Part shown: piece by piece, positions 46,924-56,344 of the stretch
Position numbering within the stretch: the stretch's first letter is position 1
Layout of the letters: every line of letters starts with the position of its first letter
NCBI RefSeq assembly: GCF_010499255.1
Contig: NZ_JAAGRN010000003.1
Span: 248,001 to 312,000, forward strand
Direction of reading: 5' to 3'
Length of the DNA stretch: 64,000 nucleotides
Source: Sheuella amnicola
Lineage (GTDB): Bacteria > Pseudomonadota > Gammaproteobacteria > Burkholderiales > Burkholderiaceae_B
Translations under genes and position numbers: made by a program
The notes under the pieces: generated by a model
Told to the model about the DNA's origin: nothing
The model's input: the letters and a program-made list of their open reading frames with translations, nothing else
Database searches by the model: none

Positions 46924-47997
46924 TTACTTACCTGCCACGTATTTGATGCCGGTGATCGGGGCAATCACTTCGTTGTAAACAGTGCCGCAACGATCGCCAC
47001 AACGCTTAACCCATGCAGGCAGAACGGTTTCGGTCAAATCTTTTTTGACTGCCAGGGCTTCGTTTGGCTGAGGCTTGACTTCGATCATGGGTTTTTTCAC
47101 AAGCGTAGCCAGTTTGCATCCGTCGGCACGCCCCACATTACAGGCTACGCCATCGGCAGTCGATTCAACACCAAGCTTCCACTGGGCGTCTTCGATCGCT
47201 GCAAAGGTTTTTTCGAACTCGGCGCGAACGGCAGGATCAAGTTTGTTCCACCATGCCAGATTGACGAAATAGCCCGATGTCGACCACGACAATGGCATGG
47301 CATACAAATGCGTCGTGACCTCAGGCCATTTCACGCTGTTGCCTGAACCTGAGCCGGTAATGCCACAGTCAACCGTGCCGCGTTCCAATGCGGTGTACAC
47401 CTCGCCAAACGCCAGCGATACGGGCTGGCCACCCATTGCCTTGACCAGATCACCGGATGACGGACCGTTGATACGGACTTTCATGCCTTTCAGATCAGCC
47501 AGCGATGCAATCGGCTTGCGGCAAAACAACATCTGACCGGAAAAAGGGTAAGTCGCGACGAGCTTGATACCCAGGCGCTCCAACTCTTTGTTCGCCACCG
47601 GCTTCATCGCATCGGCGACCTTGCGAGCTTGATTGATATCCGAGTTCATGCCGGCCAGATCGATGCCATCCAGCATGGGAACGTCGCCAGACACGGTTGT
47701 CAGTGGCGCGGCTGCGATATCAACCTGCCCTGAACGCACAAGACGCAGAACTTCGGGACCGTTGACGTTACGCTCCGGCCAGGCTGCCAACGTCACTTGA
47801 ACACGACCATTTGTGGCTTTGGCCATGCCATCACGCAACAAGGGCTGATCCACAGCGGAGTACTGAGGCATATTGGCTGTCACCTGGGTGATGGCCTGGA
47901 CAGCGATTTTGGGGCCGGCGGTCTGCGCAGACACGGCGGACATCTGCATCGTTGCGGCCAATGCGGCCAGTACGAGCGAGGTCTTGAAGGACTTCAT
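46924..47997 (-). CDS. TRAP transporter solute-binding protein (DctP family)
   Basis: 357 aa, signal peptide ending at SAVSAQ. The carboxylate-binding Arg lies in LKGMKVRINGPSSGDLVKAM and the following GGQPVSLAFGEVYTALERGT is the family signature. Binds an organic acid in the periplasm and hands it to DctQM. Ligand is not deducible; the amidase and D-glutamate-cyclase-like neighbours suggest an amino-acid-like carboxylate. Confidence 0.92.
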   Translation of the reverse strand: MKSFKTSLVLAALAATMQMSAVSAQTAGPKIAVQAITQVTANMPQYSAVDQPLLRDGMAKATNGRVQVTLAAWPERNVNGPEVLRLVRSGQVDIAAAPLTTVSGDVPMLDGIDLAGMNSDINQARKVADAMKPVANKELERLGIKLVATYPFSGQMLFCRKPIASLADLKGMKVRINGPSSGDLVKAMGGQPVSLAFGEVYTALERGTVDCGITGSGSGNSVKWPEVTTHLYAMPLSWSTSGYFVNLAWWNKLDPAVRAEFEKTFAAIEDAQWKLGVESTADGVACNVGRADGCKLATLVKKPMIEVKPQPNEALAVKKDLTETVLPAWVKRCGDRCGTVYNEVIAPITGIKYVAGK

Positions 47998-48019
47998 CGT
48001 TAGATCTCCTGAGTCATTA

Positions 48020-48820
48020 TTAAAAACTTGCCAGCCGATGATTCAACAGATCGGTAATCAGCATCGAGCCAGGCGAGTGGGTGATACAAAAAGGCGGACG
48101 AGCCGCCATTGCAACTGACTGTGGCGTGACGCCACAAGCCCAAAAAACAGGTAATTCACCTTCTTTGACCGCAACAGCATCTCCAAAATCAGGGCGTTGC
48201 AAATCCTGAACTCCAATCTGCTCAGGCAAGCCGATATGCACGGGTGCGCCGTGAACGCGTGGAAAACGCGAAGTCACCTGCACAGCCCGAATTGCATCCG
48301 CAGGCTTCATAGGCCGCATTGATACGACCATCGGTCCGTGAAAAACACCGGCAGGTTCGGTCTGAATACTGGTGCGATACATCGGCACATTGCATCCTTG
48401 CTCGATATGACGCATGGGAATGCCGGCTTCGGTCAAGGCCTGCTCGAATGAAAACGAACATCCAAGCAAAAAACTCACAAGATCATCACGCCATACATCG
48501 CCGATTTCACTTTGCTCCGAAACCATGACACCATCTTTCCAAACGCGATAGCTCGGTATGTCTGTTCGTATGTCGATATCATGACCAAGAGCAGGCAACA
48601 TGGGATTACCCGGTTCGGAAACAGCCAAAATCGGACAAGGTTGGGGATTGCGCTGGCAGAAAAGCAAAAAGTCGTGCGCCAGATCCTTAGGCAAAATCAT
48701 GAGGTTGCCTTGCACATAGCCTGGCGCCAAACCTGCGGTATTTCCGCGAATTTCTCCGGCGCGAATTTGCAAACGAGCTGCATGGGCAGGATTGATCGGT
48801 GTCATTTTGGATTGATTCAT
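48020..48820 (-). CDS. DUF1445/D-glutamate-cyclase-like putative hydro-lyase
   Basis: 266 aa. Family blocks: [80 protein letters not shown] and [13 protein letters not shown] followed by [11 protein letters not shown]. The mammalian relative DGLUCY makes 5-oxo-D-proline from D-glutamate; bacterial members are annotated only as putative hydro-lyases. It heads the TRAP operon, 23 bp before dctP. Confidence 0.88.
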   Translation of the reverse strand: MNQSKMTPINPAHAARLQIRAGEIRGNTAGLAPGYVQGNLMILPKDLAHDFLLFCQRNPQPCPILAVSEPGNPMLPALGHDIDIRTDIPSYRVWKDGVMVSEQSEIGDVWRDDLVSFLLGCSFSFEQALTEAGIPMRHIEQGCNVPMYRTSIQTEPAGVFHGPMVVSMRPMKPADAIRAVQVTSRFPRVHGAPVHIGLPEQIGVQDLQRPDFGDAVAVKEGELPVFWACGVTPQSVAMAARPPFCITHSPGSMLITDLLNHRLASF

Positions 48821-48852
48821 TTCAAGTGTTTCCAGCTCGTCATTTCAGTCAA

Positions 48853-49533
48853 TTAATCCTTACGATCCCACCTCACGGAGTGATCGGGCGCATCAATTTT
48901 CGATTTTGTAATCAGATACGAAGGAACCCGCAAATTCCAATGTATGGCGATTACCCTCATTGAAAAAGTGAAAAAAGCGCACGCCAACACTGTTTCGGTA
49001 TGAGCCTCGGGGAATACGCCGAGGAGCAATACTAACGCAGAAGAACCTATCAAAACCGGAATGGCATAGATTTCGCTGGACATGAGCAAAGTTTGCCGAC
49101 CTGCCAACACATCGCGCATCAGTCCGCCGCCAATCGCGGTCAACACCCCCAACATCACAGCCCCCAACAGCCCGCCAAAGCCCATTTCCCAGGTTTTCAA
49201 TGCTCCCTGCATGCCAAATAAAGCGGCCCCGACTGCGTCAAGGTAAAGCATCAGAGTAAAAACCTGCGGCTGGGTAAAGAACGAACGCCCCACAAAAGCC
49301 GCAATACTCGCAAAAATGGCAATTTGTACCAATAGAAGATTGCCTGACCAGAAAACCGGCTCACCCAGAATAAGGTCGCGCATCGTGCCGCCACCCACCG
49401 CGGTGATCACGCCCAACACAATCACGCCAAAAATATCGACGCCACGATCTGCGACAGCCAATACAGCCGTGACGGCAAATGCGACTGTGCCAGCCACCGC
49501 AAGCCAGAAACTTAAGGTATCCAAAGACGTCAT
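48853..49533 (-). CDS. TRIC-type (UPF0126/YicG) membrane protein
   Basis: 226 aa. Two repeats of the TRIC pattern are readable: ITAVGGGTMRDLILGEPVFW and LTAIGGGLMRDVLAGRQTLL, within a seven-helix layout. Homologues are trimeric cation channels; some bacterial ones are linked to amino acid (glycine) transport. It may be the first gene of the minus-strand operon, 33 bp before the DUF1445 gene. Confidence 0.9.
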   Translation of the reverse strand: MTSLDTLSFWLAVAGTVAFAVTAVLAVADRGVDIFGVIVLGVITAVGGGTMRDLILGEPVFWSGNLLLVQIAIFASIAAFVGRSFFTQPQVFTLMLYLDAVGAALFGMQGALKTWEMGFGGLLGAVMLGVLTAIGGGLMRDVLAGRQTLLMSSEIYAIPVLIGSSALVLLLGVFPEAHTETVLACAFFTFSMRVIAIHWNLRVPSYLITKSKIDAPDHSVRWDRKD

Positions 49534-49644
49534 TTATTCAGACAGAACCCATTGAAATGACCGATATAGTGCCAGAGGGTATTATCTGACGAATATCCGG
49601 AAAAAGTCCGGAATACTAAAAAACATACGAAGGGAGATTTTTTG

Positions 49645-50514
49645 ATGAAAGAGAGCAAACCCGCAAAACTGCGCGCCAGACTGAATCAACCAGGACTCAT
49701 TACCGCCCCCGGCGTATATGACATGGTTTCTTTACGCCTGGCCGACTCCTTCGGCTTCGATGCCTTGTACATGACCGGTTTTGGAGCTGTTGCCTCTCAT
49801 CTCGGGCTTCCGGATGCGGGACTGGCCTCATACACGGATATGGTCGGACGCGTCAACGCCATGGCAAAGATGGCATCCACTCCGTTCATTGCCGATGGGG
49901 ACACCGGTTACGGCGGGTTACTGAATGTCAGGCACACGGTTCAAGGCTATGAGCAGGCCGGCGCATCCGGCATTCAACTTGAAGACCAGGAGTTTCCGAA
50001 AAAATGCGGCCATACTCCCGGTCGCCGTGTCATCCCAACCGAAGACATGGTTCGCAAAATCAAAGTTGCCGCCGAGTCCCGCGAATCTAAAGATTTTTTG
50101 ATTATTGCCAGAACGGATGCTCGCACCACTTTAGGGCTAGACGAGGCGTTGCGCCGCGCTGAAGCCTATGCGCGTGCCGGTGCCGACATCCTATTTGTCG
50201 AATCCCCCGAGTCTGAAGAAGAGATGCGCACAATTGGCCGCAGCTTTGACCTGCCATTGCTGGCAAACATGGTTGAAAAAGGCCGAACCCCCGTGCTAAC
50301 CAAAGATGAGCTTGAAGCGATCGGGTACAAGATGGCGATTTTCCCTGTTACCGCCCTGCTCGCCGCTGTTCAAGCAATGAAACAGGTCTACAGCCAATTG
50401 AAAAACACGGGCTCTTCTGTTGGTGCACCGGTTGATTTATATGACTTCACGGACTTGACCAAACTGATGGGATTCGAGGATGTCTGGGAATTCGATCGAC
50501 GTCACGCAGACTGA
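49645..50514 (+). CDS. Isocitrate lyase/PEP mutase superfamily enzyme
   Basis: 289 aa from the ATG at 49645, with GGGAG 8 nt ahead. TIM-barrel enzyme of the methylisocitrate-lyase/oxaloacetate-decarboxylase group: ITAPGVYDMVSLRLADSFGF, IADGDTGYGG (metal-binding Asp), IQLEDQEFPKKCGHTPGRRV with the catalytic K-K-C-G-H loop, and IIARTDARTTLGLDEALRRA. The exact C-C-bond substrate (methylisocitrate, dimethylmalate or similar) cannot be set. It is divergent from the TRAP operon. Confidence 0.87.
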   Translation: MKESKPAKLRARLNQPGLITAPGVYDMVSLRLADSFGFDALYMTGFGAVASHLGLPDAGLASYTDMVGRVNAMAKMASTPFIADGDTGYGGLLNVRHTVQGYEQAGASGIQLEDQEFPKKCGHTPGRRVIPTEDMVRKIKVAAESRESKDFLIIARTDARTTLGLDEALRRAEAYARAGADILFVESPESEEEMRTIGRSFDLPLLANMVEKGRTPVLTKDELEAIGYKMAIFPVTALLAAVQAMKQVYSQLKNTGSSVGAPVDLYDFTDLTKLMGFEDVWEFDRRHAD

Positions 50515-50537
50515 ATGAGAATCGTTCCGAAGTCCTT

Positions 50538-50551
50538 TTTACATATGTAAA
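50538..50551. promoter_or_regulatory. 14-bp palindrome upstream of the HiPIP gene
   Basis: TTTACATATGTAAA is fully self-complementary and lies between the lyase-like gene and the HiPIP gene, about 65 bp before the HiPIP start. It could be an operator for the HiPIP promoter; no regulator can be named. Confidence 0.3.
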
Positions 50552-50615
50552 TACAGGACTTAAAATTGTCGTGCGGGTTCTATGGTGAGCCCGGCTTTCT
50601 TATCAGGATATCGCA

Positions 50616-50921
50616 ATGAAATCGTCACGCCGCCAGTTCATTCTTTACTCAGCCGCAGGTCTGGCCACCATGTCATTGGCCAATCAAGCACAGGCTCAGG
50701 CCATGGTCGCCGAAACGGATCCACAAGCTGTTGGTCTTGGCTACAAAGCCGATGCATCAACCGTTGATAAAGCCAAGTTTCCTAAATACGCACCCGGCAA
50801 CGACTGTGCCAACTGCCAGCTTTATGTGAGCAAGTCCGCCGATGCCGGCACCTGCGGAATTTTCCCCGGAAAACAAGTCGCAGCCAAAGGTTGGTGTAAT
50901 GCTTGGGTTAAAAAGGCTTGA
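50616..50921 (+). CDS. High-potential iron-sulfur protein (HiPIP)
   Basis: 101 aa periplasmic electron carrier with one [4Fe-4S] cluster. Tat-type signal (KSSRRQFILYSAAGLATMSL); mature part about 70 residues. The four cluster Cys are in GNDCANCQLY, AGTCGIFPGKQV and KGWCNAWVKKA, with the conserved Tyr in GLGYKADA. AGGATATCGCA precedes the ATG. Followed by a good terminator, so monocistronic. Confidence 0.93.
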   Translation: MKSSRRQFILYSAAGLATMSLANQAQAQAMVAETDPQAVGLGYKADASTVDKAKFPKYAPGNDCANCQLYVSKSADAGTCGIFPGKQVAAKGWCNAWVKKA

Positions 50922-50976
50922 TAACAATGCCTGCATTTACCTGATATGCAAACATGCTCTTAGGTAAACCCAAATA

Positions 50977-51005
50977 AAAAGCCGTTGCGATGCAACGGCT
51001 TTTTT
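50977..51005 (+). terminator. Intrinsic terminator after HiPIP
   Basis: AAAAGCCGTTGC (50977-50988) pairs with GCAACGGCTTTT (50992-51003) around GAT and continues into TTTTTT. On the other strand the stem is also flanked by a T-run, so it can act in both directions. Confidence 0.92.
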
Positions 51006-51051
51006 ACAACTTGGAACGGCACTTAACAGCTTGCCGTCCAATCGTAAGGCA

Positions 51052-51489
51052 TTACTGGGGCACCACACGAGCATCCGTGCCCGAACCTTCGATGTAGACA
51101 TGTTGTCCAACACGCAGGTTACCGGTAGGTTGTGTCACCGAGACCAGAACGCCGTTTGATGTGCGAACAAAAATCTGTTGTCCTGCAACAGGCTTGTCGT
51201 AATGCTTTTGGATCTCGTTACCGGCGACTGCGCCACCGATTGCACCCAAAACCATTGCAACGGCTTTACCCGTGCCCGAACCAATCAGGGCACCTACTCC
51301 CAAACCTCCTAGACCGCCAACCACTGCACCCACGCCGGTTTCGTGACTATTCTTAATCTCGGTCGCATTGATCTGCTCGATTACGCCTTTGCGGATTTCG
51401 ACAGGTGCAGCCGGACCCGATGGCGCACAGGCGGTCAAGCCAACAAGCATCATCAGAGCAATTAAGGATGTTACAAGTCTTTTCAACAT
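51052..51489 (-). CDS. SlyB-like glycine-zipper outer-membrane lipoprotein
   Basis: 145 aa. Signal MLKRLVTSLIALMMLVGLTA ending at a lipobox Cys; then RKGVIEQINATEI, a glycine-zipper (GVGAVVGGLGGLGVGALIGS and GAIGGAVAGNEIQKHYD) and a C-terminal RVGQHVYIEG barrel strand. This is the SlyB/Pcp lipoprotein layout (glycine-zipper 2TM). Envelope stability role by homology. Confidence 0.88.
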   Translation of the reverse strand: MLKRLVTSLIALMMLVGLTACAPSGPAAPVEIRKGVIEQINATEIKNSHETGVGAVVGGLGGLGVGALIGSGTGKAVAMVLGAIGGAVAGNEIQKHYDKPVAGQQIFVRTSNGVLVSVTQPTGNLRVGQHVYIEGSGTDARVVPQ

Positions 51490-51618
51490 ATAAATTTTCT
51501 CTTGAGTTGTTTAATAATGCATAACAGGCGTAAAGTTAACATATTGGCAACGGAAAAAGTAATTTGTTTCACAATAGCGGTATTAGTTAACAAATCATCT
51601 ATCAAAACGGAGATCAAT

Positions 51619-51981
51619 ATGAAAAAAGTGCTACTTGCAACCTGCCTGACCTTGGTCGGAGCGGGTGCCTCGTTCGCTCAAACCCCGCCCAAGGCCGCCA
51701 CTTCGACTGAAGCCTACGTCAAGATGTGCAACAACAAGCAAAATATGGCGGAACAAAACTTCTGCCATGGATTTGGTCAAGGCGTCTATGAAACTTATTT
51801 GATTTCCAGACACCCGAAAAACGCAAAACCCTTCATTTGCGCGGGCAATTCCCAAAAAACCCGTCAGGAGTATATCGATGGCTTTGGCGCTTGGACAGCC
51901 AAAAACCCTCAATACAATCAGATGTCAGCCGCAGATACGATTTTGCGTTATCTAGGCGAAAGCTATCCCTGCAAGAGCTGA
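51619..51981 (+). CDS. Small exported protein, possible Rap1a/Tai-like fold
   Basis: 120 aa from the ATG at 51619 (MKKVLLATCLTLVGAGASFA gives a clean signal peptide). The mature part has four Cys: YVKMCNNK, NFCHGFGQGVYETY, PFICAGN and SYPCKS. The C...FCHGFGQG pattern with a final helical, Cys-ending tail resembles Rap1a/Tai immunity-type domains, but no type VI effector is nearby. The track for the longer frame is not needed. Resemblance only. Confidence 0.65.
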   Translation: MKKVLLATCLTLVGAGASFAQTPPKAATSTEAYVKMCNNKQNMAEQNFCHGFGQGVYETYLISRHPKNAKPFICAGNSQKTRQEYIDGFGAWTAKNPQYNQMSAADTILRYLGESYPCKS

Positions 51982-52041
51982 GATTCACGCAACTTTCCGA
52001 AAGTTCTCAATTCTTGACACTGAATATTTATGGAGTTCAAC

Positions 52042-52272
52042 ATGAAAAAGCTACTTCTCGCCCTTCCCGTTTGCGCTGCACTAACGCTTGGTGGATGCTC
52101 GAACATGAGCACCACGCAACAGCGTGAGCTTTCCGGTGGAGCCATCGGCGCGGCAGCTGGTGCAGGCATTACGGCCATTGCTGGCGGCAATCCAATCTGG
52201 GGTGCGATAGGCGGAGCCGCAGCGGGTGTCGTTGGCGGTTACCTGTACGACAAAAACCAGAAGGGCAACTAA
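52042..52272 (+). CDS. Small glycine-zipper lipoprotein
   Basis: 76 aa from the ATG at 52042. Lipoprotein signal MKKLLLALPVCAALTLGGCS (lipobox LGGC), then a glycine zipper (GGAIGAAAGAGITAIAGG and GAIGGAAAGVVGGYLYD) and a short polar tail. OsmB/YMGG-type stress lipoproteins look alike. Stands behind the Rap1a-like gene by 60 bp. Confidence 0.82.
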   Translation: MKKLLLALPVCAALTLGGCSNMSTTQQRELSGGAIGAAAGAGITAIAGGNPIWGAIGGAAAGVVGGYLYDKNQKGN

Positions 52273-52362
52273 GCGCTGAACCGACTCGGCGGGCTAGAAA
52301 GGGTTTGAGCGTATATTTTTCGTAACCATCTTACAATTGGTCATTACAGAAAAGGAATGCTC

Positions 52363-53886
52363 ATGTCCAAACAGCCCCCCATGCCCGCCATGTCCAATCT
52401 GGTTTCGCAGTGGATCAATGGCCAGACCGTGACGCAGCCAGGCGCACGTACGCAAGACGTTTTTAATCCGGCCACCGGTCAAGCCACCCGCAAAGTGGAA
52501 CTTGCCACTCTCGATACCGTCAACGCAGCAGTCGCAAGCGCCAAAGCCGCTTTTCCCGCCTGGTCCGAAACCCCTCCCATCCGTCGCGCGCGGGTGATGA
52601 ACAAATTCCTAGCCTTGCTAAACGAGCGCAAAGGTGAGCTCGCCTCCATCATTACGCAAGAGCATGGAAAAGTATTCACCGATGCCGAAGGCGAAGTCAT
52701 GCGCGGCATTGATATTGTCGAATTCGCTTGCGGTGTGCCGCAATTGCTTAAAGGCGACTATACCGACCAAGTGTCAACCGGCATCGACAATTGGACCATG
52801 CGTCAACCATTGGGAGTGGTTGCGGGTATCACCCCCTTTAACTTCCCCTGCATGGTGCCTTGCTGGATGTTCCCCGTGGCCATCGCCGCCGGCAACACCT
52901 TCATCCTCAAACCCAGCGAAAGAGATCCCTCAGCGTCGATTTTCATGGCAGAGCTGTTAAAGGAAGCCGGCTTGCCTGATGGCGTCTTTAATGTTGTCCA
53001 AGGTGACAAAGTCGCTGTCGACGGTCTGCTCGAACACCCCGATGTGAAAGCTATCAGCTTTGTCGGTTCGACTCCGATTGCCCAGTACATCTACAGCCGC
53101 GGTGCCGAGCTCGGCAAACGTGTCCAAGCTTTGGGCGGTGCCAAGAACCATATGGTCGTCATGCCGGATGCGGACATCGAACAAGCAGTCGACGGACTGA
53201 TTGGTGCGGCATACGGATCTGCCGGCGAACGCTGCATGGCGATTTCGGTTGCCGTTCTGGTCGGTGATGTCGCGGACAAGATTGTCCCTTTACTGGCTGA
53301 ACGCGCTAAAACCCTTAAGATCAAAAACGGTCTTGAGCTCGATGCCGAAATGGGTCCGATCGTCACGCGTCAGGCGCTTGATCGCATTGAAGGCTATATC
53401 GACATCGGCGTCAAAGAAGGCGCCAAGCTAGTTGTGGATGGTCGAGGATACAAAGTAGCTGGACATGAGCAGGGATTCTTCACCGGCGGATCGCTGTTTG
53501 ACCATGTCACGCCCAACATGCGCATCTACAAAGAAGAAATTTTCGGACCGGTATTATCATGCGTTCGCGCGAAGGATTTTGCCGAAGCGGTCGAACTGAT
53601 CAATGCGCACGAATTCGGTAACGGAGTATCCTGCTATACCCGCGATGGCAACGTTGCACGCGAGTTCGGTCGTCGAATTCAAGTGGGCATGGTTGGGATT
53701 AACGTACCGATTCCCGTCCCTATGGCTTGGCATGGCTTTGGCGGCTGGAAGAGAAGTCTCTTCGGCGACATGCACGCCTACGGCGAAGAGGGCATACGTT
53801 TTTACACAAAGCAAAAGTCAATCATGCAGCGCTGGCCGGAAACCATCGGCAAAGGCGCTGAGTTTGCGATGCCCACGGCGAAGTAA
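52363..53886 (+). CDS. mmsA: Methylmalonate-semialdehyde dehydrogenase (CoA-acylating)
   Basis: 507 aa from the ATG at 52363, chosen because AAAGGA is 7 nt ahead (an ATG two codons earlier is also open). Oxidises methylmalonate semialdehyde to propionyl-CoA in valine and myo-inositol breakdown. ALDH marks: [54 protein letters not shown] with the catalytic Cys, and [14 protein letters not shown]; the C-terminal [16 protein letters not shown] is specific for MmsA. Queuosine genes follow at once. Confidence 0.94.
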   Translation: MSKQPPMPAMSNLVSQWINGQTVTQPGARTQDVFNPATGQATRKVELATLDTVNAAVASAKAAFPAWSETPPIRRARVMNKFLALLNERKGELASIITQEHGKVFTDAEGEVMRGIDIVEFACGVPQLLKGDYTDQVSTGIDNWTMRQPLGVVAGITPFNFPCMVPCWMFPVAIAAGNTFILKPSERDPSASIFMAELLKEAGLPDGVFNVVQGDKVAVDGLLEHPDVKAISFVGSTPIAQYIYSRGAELGKRVQALGGAKNHMVVMPDADIEQAVDGLIGAAYGSAGERCMAISVAVLVGDVADKIVPLLAERAKTLKIKNGLELDAEMGPIVTRQALDRIEGYIDIGVKEGAKLVVDGRGYKVAGHEQGFFTGGSLFDHVTPNMRIYKEEIFGPVLSCVRAKDFAEAVELINAHEFGNGVSCYTRDGNVAREFGRRIQVGMVGINVPIPVPMAWHGFGGWKRSLFGDMHAYGEEGIRFYTKQKSIMQRWPETIGKGAEFAMPTAK

Positions 53887-53888
53887 TT

Positions 53889-54587
53889 TTGAAGCGCGCC
53901 GTTTGCCTACTCAGTGGTGGACTTGATTCCACCACGTCTCTCGCCATTGCCCAGCACGAAGGCTTCGAGGTTTATGCCTTGAGCTTTCGTTATGGACAAC
54001 GCCATTCAATCGAACTCGAGAAAGCCAAAGAGTTTGCGAAAGATCGCGAAGTCGCGCGACATGTTGTGATCGATATCGACTTACGCAGCTTTGGTGGCTC
54101 GGCATTAACGGATGATATTGCCGTGCCCAAGGGACACCGCGTGGAGGACATCGCCGATGAGATTCCCATTACATATGTTCCGGCACGAAACACGATTTTT
54201 TTAAGTTTCGCCTTAGGCTGGGCCGAAGTGCTTGGTGCGCAAGACATCTTTGTCGGTGTCAACGCTATGGATTACAGCGGCTATCCGGACTGCAGGCCCG
54301 AATACATTGAAGCGTTCGAAAACCTGGGCAATCTAGCCACCAAAGCCGGTGTTGAAGGCCGGCAACGACTCAAGATACGCGCCCCCCTGGTCAACATGAC
54401 TAAAGCCGATATCATTCGCAAGGGAATCGAGCTTGGTGTGGATTTCGGTGAAACGACCAGTTGCTACGATCCGGGACCGACAGGACGGCCTTGCGAACAG
54501 TGCGACTCCTGCCTGCTTCGAGCAAAAGGGTTTGCCGAAGTTGGCATCACTGACCCACTATACAAAAAATTCGGAATCGTTCGATGA
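53889..54587 (+). CDS. queC: 7-cyano-7-deazaguanine synthase
   Basis: Makes preQ0 from CDG with ATP and ammonia, for queuosine tRNA modification. 232 aa; PP-loop [15 protein letters not shown] at residues 8-22; [34 protein letters not shown]; and a zinc Cys set in [19 protein letters not shown]. No ATG or GTG lies at the right place; the TTG at 53889, 2 nt after the mmsA stop, is the likely start. Overlaps queD by 4 bp. Confidence 0.95.
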   Translation: MKRAVCLLSGGLDSTTSLAIAQHEGFEVYALSFRYGQRHSIELEKAKEFAKDREVARHVVIDIDLRSFGGSALTDDIAVPKGHRVEDIADEIPITYVPARNTIFLSFALGWAEVLGAQDIFVGVNAMDYSGYPDCRPEYIEAFENLGNLATKAGVEGRQRLKIRAPLVNMTKADIIRKGIELGVDFGETTSCYDPGPTGRPCEQCDSCLLRAKGFAEVGITDPLYKKFGIVR

Positions 54588-55678
54588 GCGATCAACTCCT
54601 CTTCGTAGCCGCAGCGCCATTCGAGGCGGCATGTCGAGTCGATTGTCTGCCCGAAGGACATCGCGCATCCCGATTGCATGGCCATAGCTTTCTGGGTGAA
54701 GTTAGAGCGGCATTGCCAAAAGACTGGGCTCCTTTTCCCGGGGCAGAGGTCGAATCGCTTTCGAGACATCTGTCTCAATGTGTATCCGTGCTTGATTACA
54801 GCGACCTCAACAAAACGATCCCCACACCGACTGATGAAAATATTGCGCGCTGGATCAGACGCAATCTGACAGTACCCGGCATTTCGGTTGTGGGCGTACA
54901 AAGCACCACGCACTCCGGCGTAGACCTGGACGCAAGGGATCACGCACATGTCTGGCGTCGGTATATTTTCCAATCCGCGCATCAACTTCCCAATGTGCCT
55001 AATGGCCACAAATGCGGTCGCATGCACGGGCATGGCTTCGAGGTGATCTTGCATGCGGATCAGGATGTGGGAACGCGAGACCTATCCATTGATTACGATC
55101 ATTTGGATGCGCTTTGGGCACCTATCCATGAAGAACTGGACCACGCTTGCCTGAACGATATCCCTGGACTAGAAAATCCAACCAGTGAAAACATTTCGGC
55201 ATGGATCTGGAACAGACTTAAGCCAATACTGCCTGAGTTGTCATGGGTGACGGTCTACGAAACAGGTAGTTGTGGAGCTCACTTTGATGGACATCACTAC
55301 AGGATATGGAAAGAGCTGACGCTTGATAGCGCAGTGCGACTGAAGCACGCCCCCGAGGGCGACAAGAGGCGTCGGATTCACGGCCATACCTTTACCTTGA
55401 GACTGCATCTGCACGCGCCCCTTGATCAAGTTCACGGATGGACAGTGGACTTCGGCGATGTCAAAGCCGTTTTCGATCCGATTTTCAAACAGCTTGATCA
55501 CCAGCCCCTTCATAAAGTTATGGATGATCGCGATGCCGATGTCGCGTCAATCGCAAGATACATCAAAGAACTTGTCGCGATGCAGCTACCCCAAATCGAC
55601 CGGATTGACCTGAACTCTACACGAGGTTGCGGCGTGATTCTTCATTGGGGCGAACTCGGCCCTGCCCTACCAATCTGA
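54584..55678 (+). CDS. queD: Triplicated 6-carboxytetrahydropterin synthase (QueD) with one intact domain
   Basis: QueD converts 7,8-dihydroneopterin triphosphate to 6-carboxytetrahydropterin. Ordinary QueD has about 120 aa; this protein has 364 aa in three copies, about 1-120, 121-241 and 242-364. The middle copy keeps the full set: zinc His133, His148 and His150, Cys144, the Asp186-His187 pair and Glu226. Copy 1 has Cys17 for the first His, Ala28 for the Cys, Tyr72 for the His of LDH and Gln106 for Glu. Copy 3 has Val251 for the first His, Arg262 for the Cys and no Glu. Overlaps queC; queE follows after 5 nt. Confidence 0.93.
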   Translation: MSDQLLFVAAAPFEAACRVDCLPEGHRASRLHGHSFLGEVRAALPKDWAPFPGAEVESLSRHLSQCVSVLDYSDLNKTIPTPTDENIARWIRRNLTVPGISVVGVQSTTHSGVDLDARDHAHVWRRYIFQSAHQLPNVPNGHKCGRMHGHGFEVILHADQDVGTRDLSIDYDHLDALWAPIHEELDHACLNDIPGLENPTSENISAWIWNRLKPILPELSWVTVYETGSCGAHFDGHHYRIWKELTLDSAVRLKHAPEGDKRRRIHGHTFTLRLHLHAPLDQVHGWTVDFGDVKAVFDPIFKQLDHQPLHKVMDDRDADVASIARYIKELVAMQLPQIDRIDLNSTRGCGVILHWGELGPALPI

Positions 55679-55683
55679 TTGTC

Positions 55684-56319
55684 ATGACATACAGCGTCAA
55701 GGAAATTTTCTATACATTGCAAGGCGAAGGTGGTCAGGCCGGATGCGCCGCTGTCTTTCTCAGGTTCGCAGGCTGCAATCTCTGGACCGGCCTTGAAAAA
55801 GATCGAGCACAGGCAGTTTGTCAGTTTTGCGACACGGACTTTGTCGGTACGAATGGCACGCTTGGCGGCAAATACAAAACCGCAATCGAACTGGTCGAAG
55901 TCATCGATCGTGAATGGCCTGCAGGCTATTCGGAATCGAAGCTTGTTGTATGCACCGGCGGTGAACCTTTACTGCAACTGGATGATGCACTGATTCGAGA
56001 ACTGCATGATCATGGCTTCAGAATCGCGGTTGAAACGAATGGCACAATTACAGCCCCATCTGGAATCGACTGGATCTGTGTGAGTCCAAAATCGGATGCT
56101 CCATTGAATCAAGATCACGGCCAAGAGATCAAGCTGGTATATCCCCAAAAAAACGTCCGGCCGGAGTTATTCGAAAACCTGAACTTTAAGCATTTTTTCC
56201 TGCAACCGATGGATGGACCCGATCAGGCAACAAACATTGCGCTAACAATTCAATATTGCATGAATCATCCGAAATGGCGGCTGAGCTTGCAATCACACAA
56301 GCTCACCGGCATTCGCTGA
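55684..56319 (+). CDS. queE: 7-carboxy-7-deazaguanine synthase (radical SAM)
   Basis: 211 aa from the ATG at 55684 (MTYSVKEIFYTLQGEGGQAG). Radical SAM enzyme that contracts the pterin ring. The cluster motif is C-x14-C-x2-C (GCNLWTGLEKDRAQAV then CQFCDTDF), the extended form common in proteobacterial QueE. VCTGGEPLLQLD and AVETNGTI are further marks. With queC and queD it completes the CDG/preQ0 path except folE and queF, which are not in view. Confidence 0.95.
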   Translation: MTYSVKEIFYTLQGEGGQAGCAAVFLRFAGCNLWTGLEKDRAQAVCQFCDTDFVGTNGTLGGKYKTAIELVEVIDREWPAGYSESKLVVCTGGEPLLQLDDALIRELHDHGFRIAVETNGTITAPSGIDWICVSPKSDAPLNQDHGQEIKLVYPQKNVRPELFENLNFKHFFLQPMDGPDQATNIALTIQYCMNHPKWRLSLQSHKLTGIR

Positions 56320-56344
56320 ACTTCCAGGCACCCAATACTCTGTA

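Noticed and set aside
51619-51981. Rap1a/Tai-like protein as evidence of a type VI effector-immunity pair
   Set aside because: No effector, VgrG, Hcp or PAAR gene is near, and the similarity is limited to the Cys pattern.
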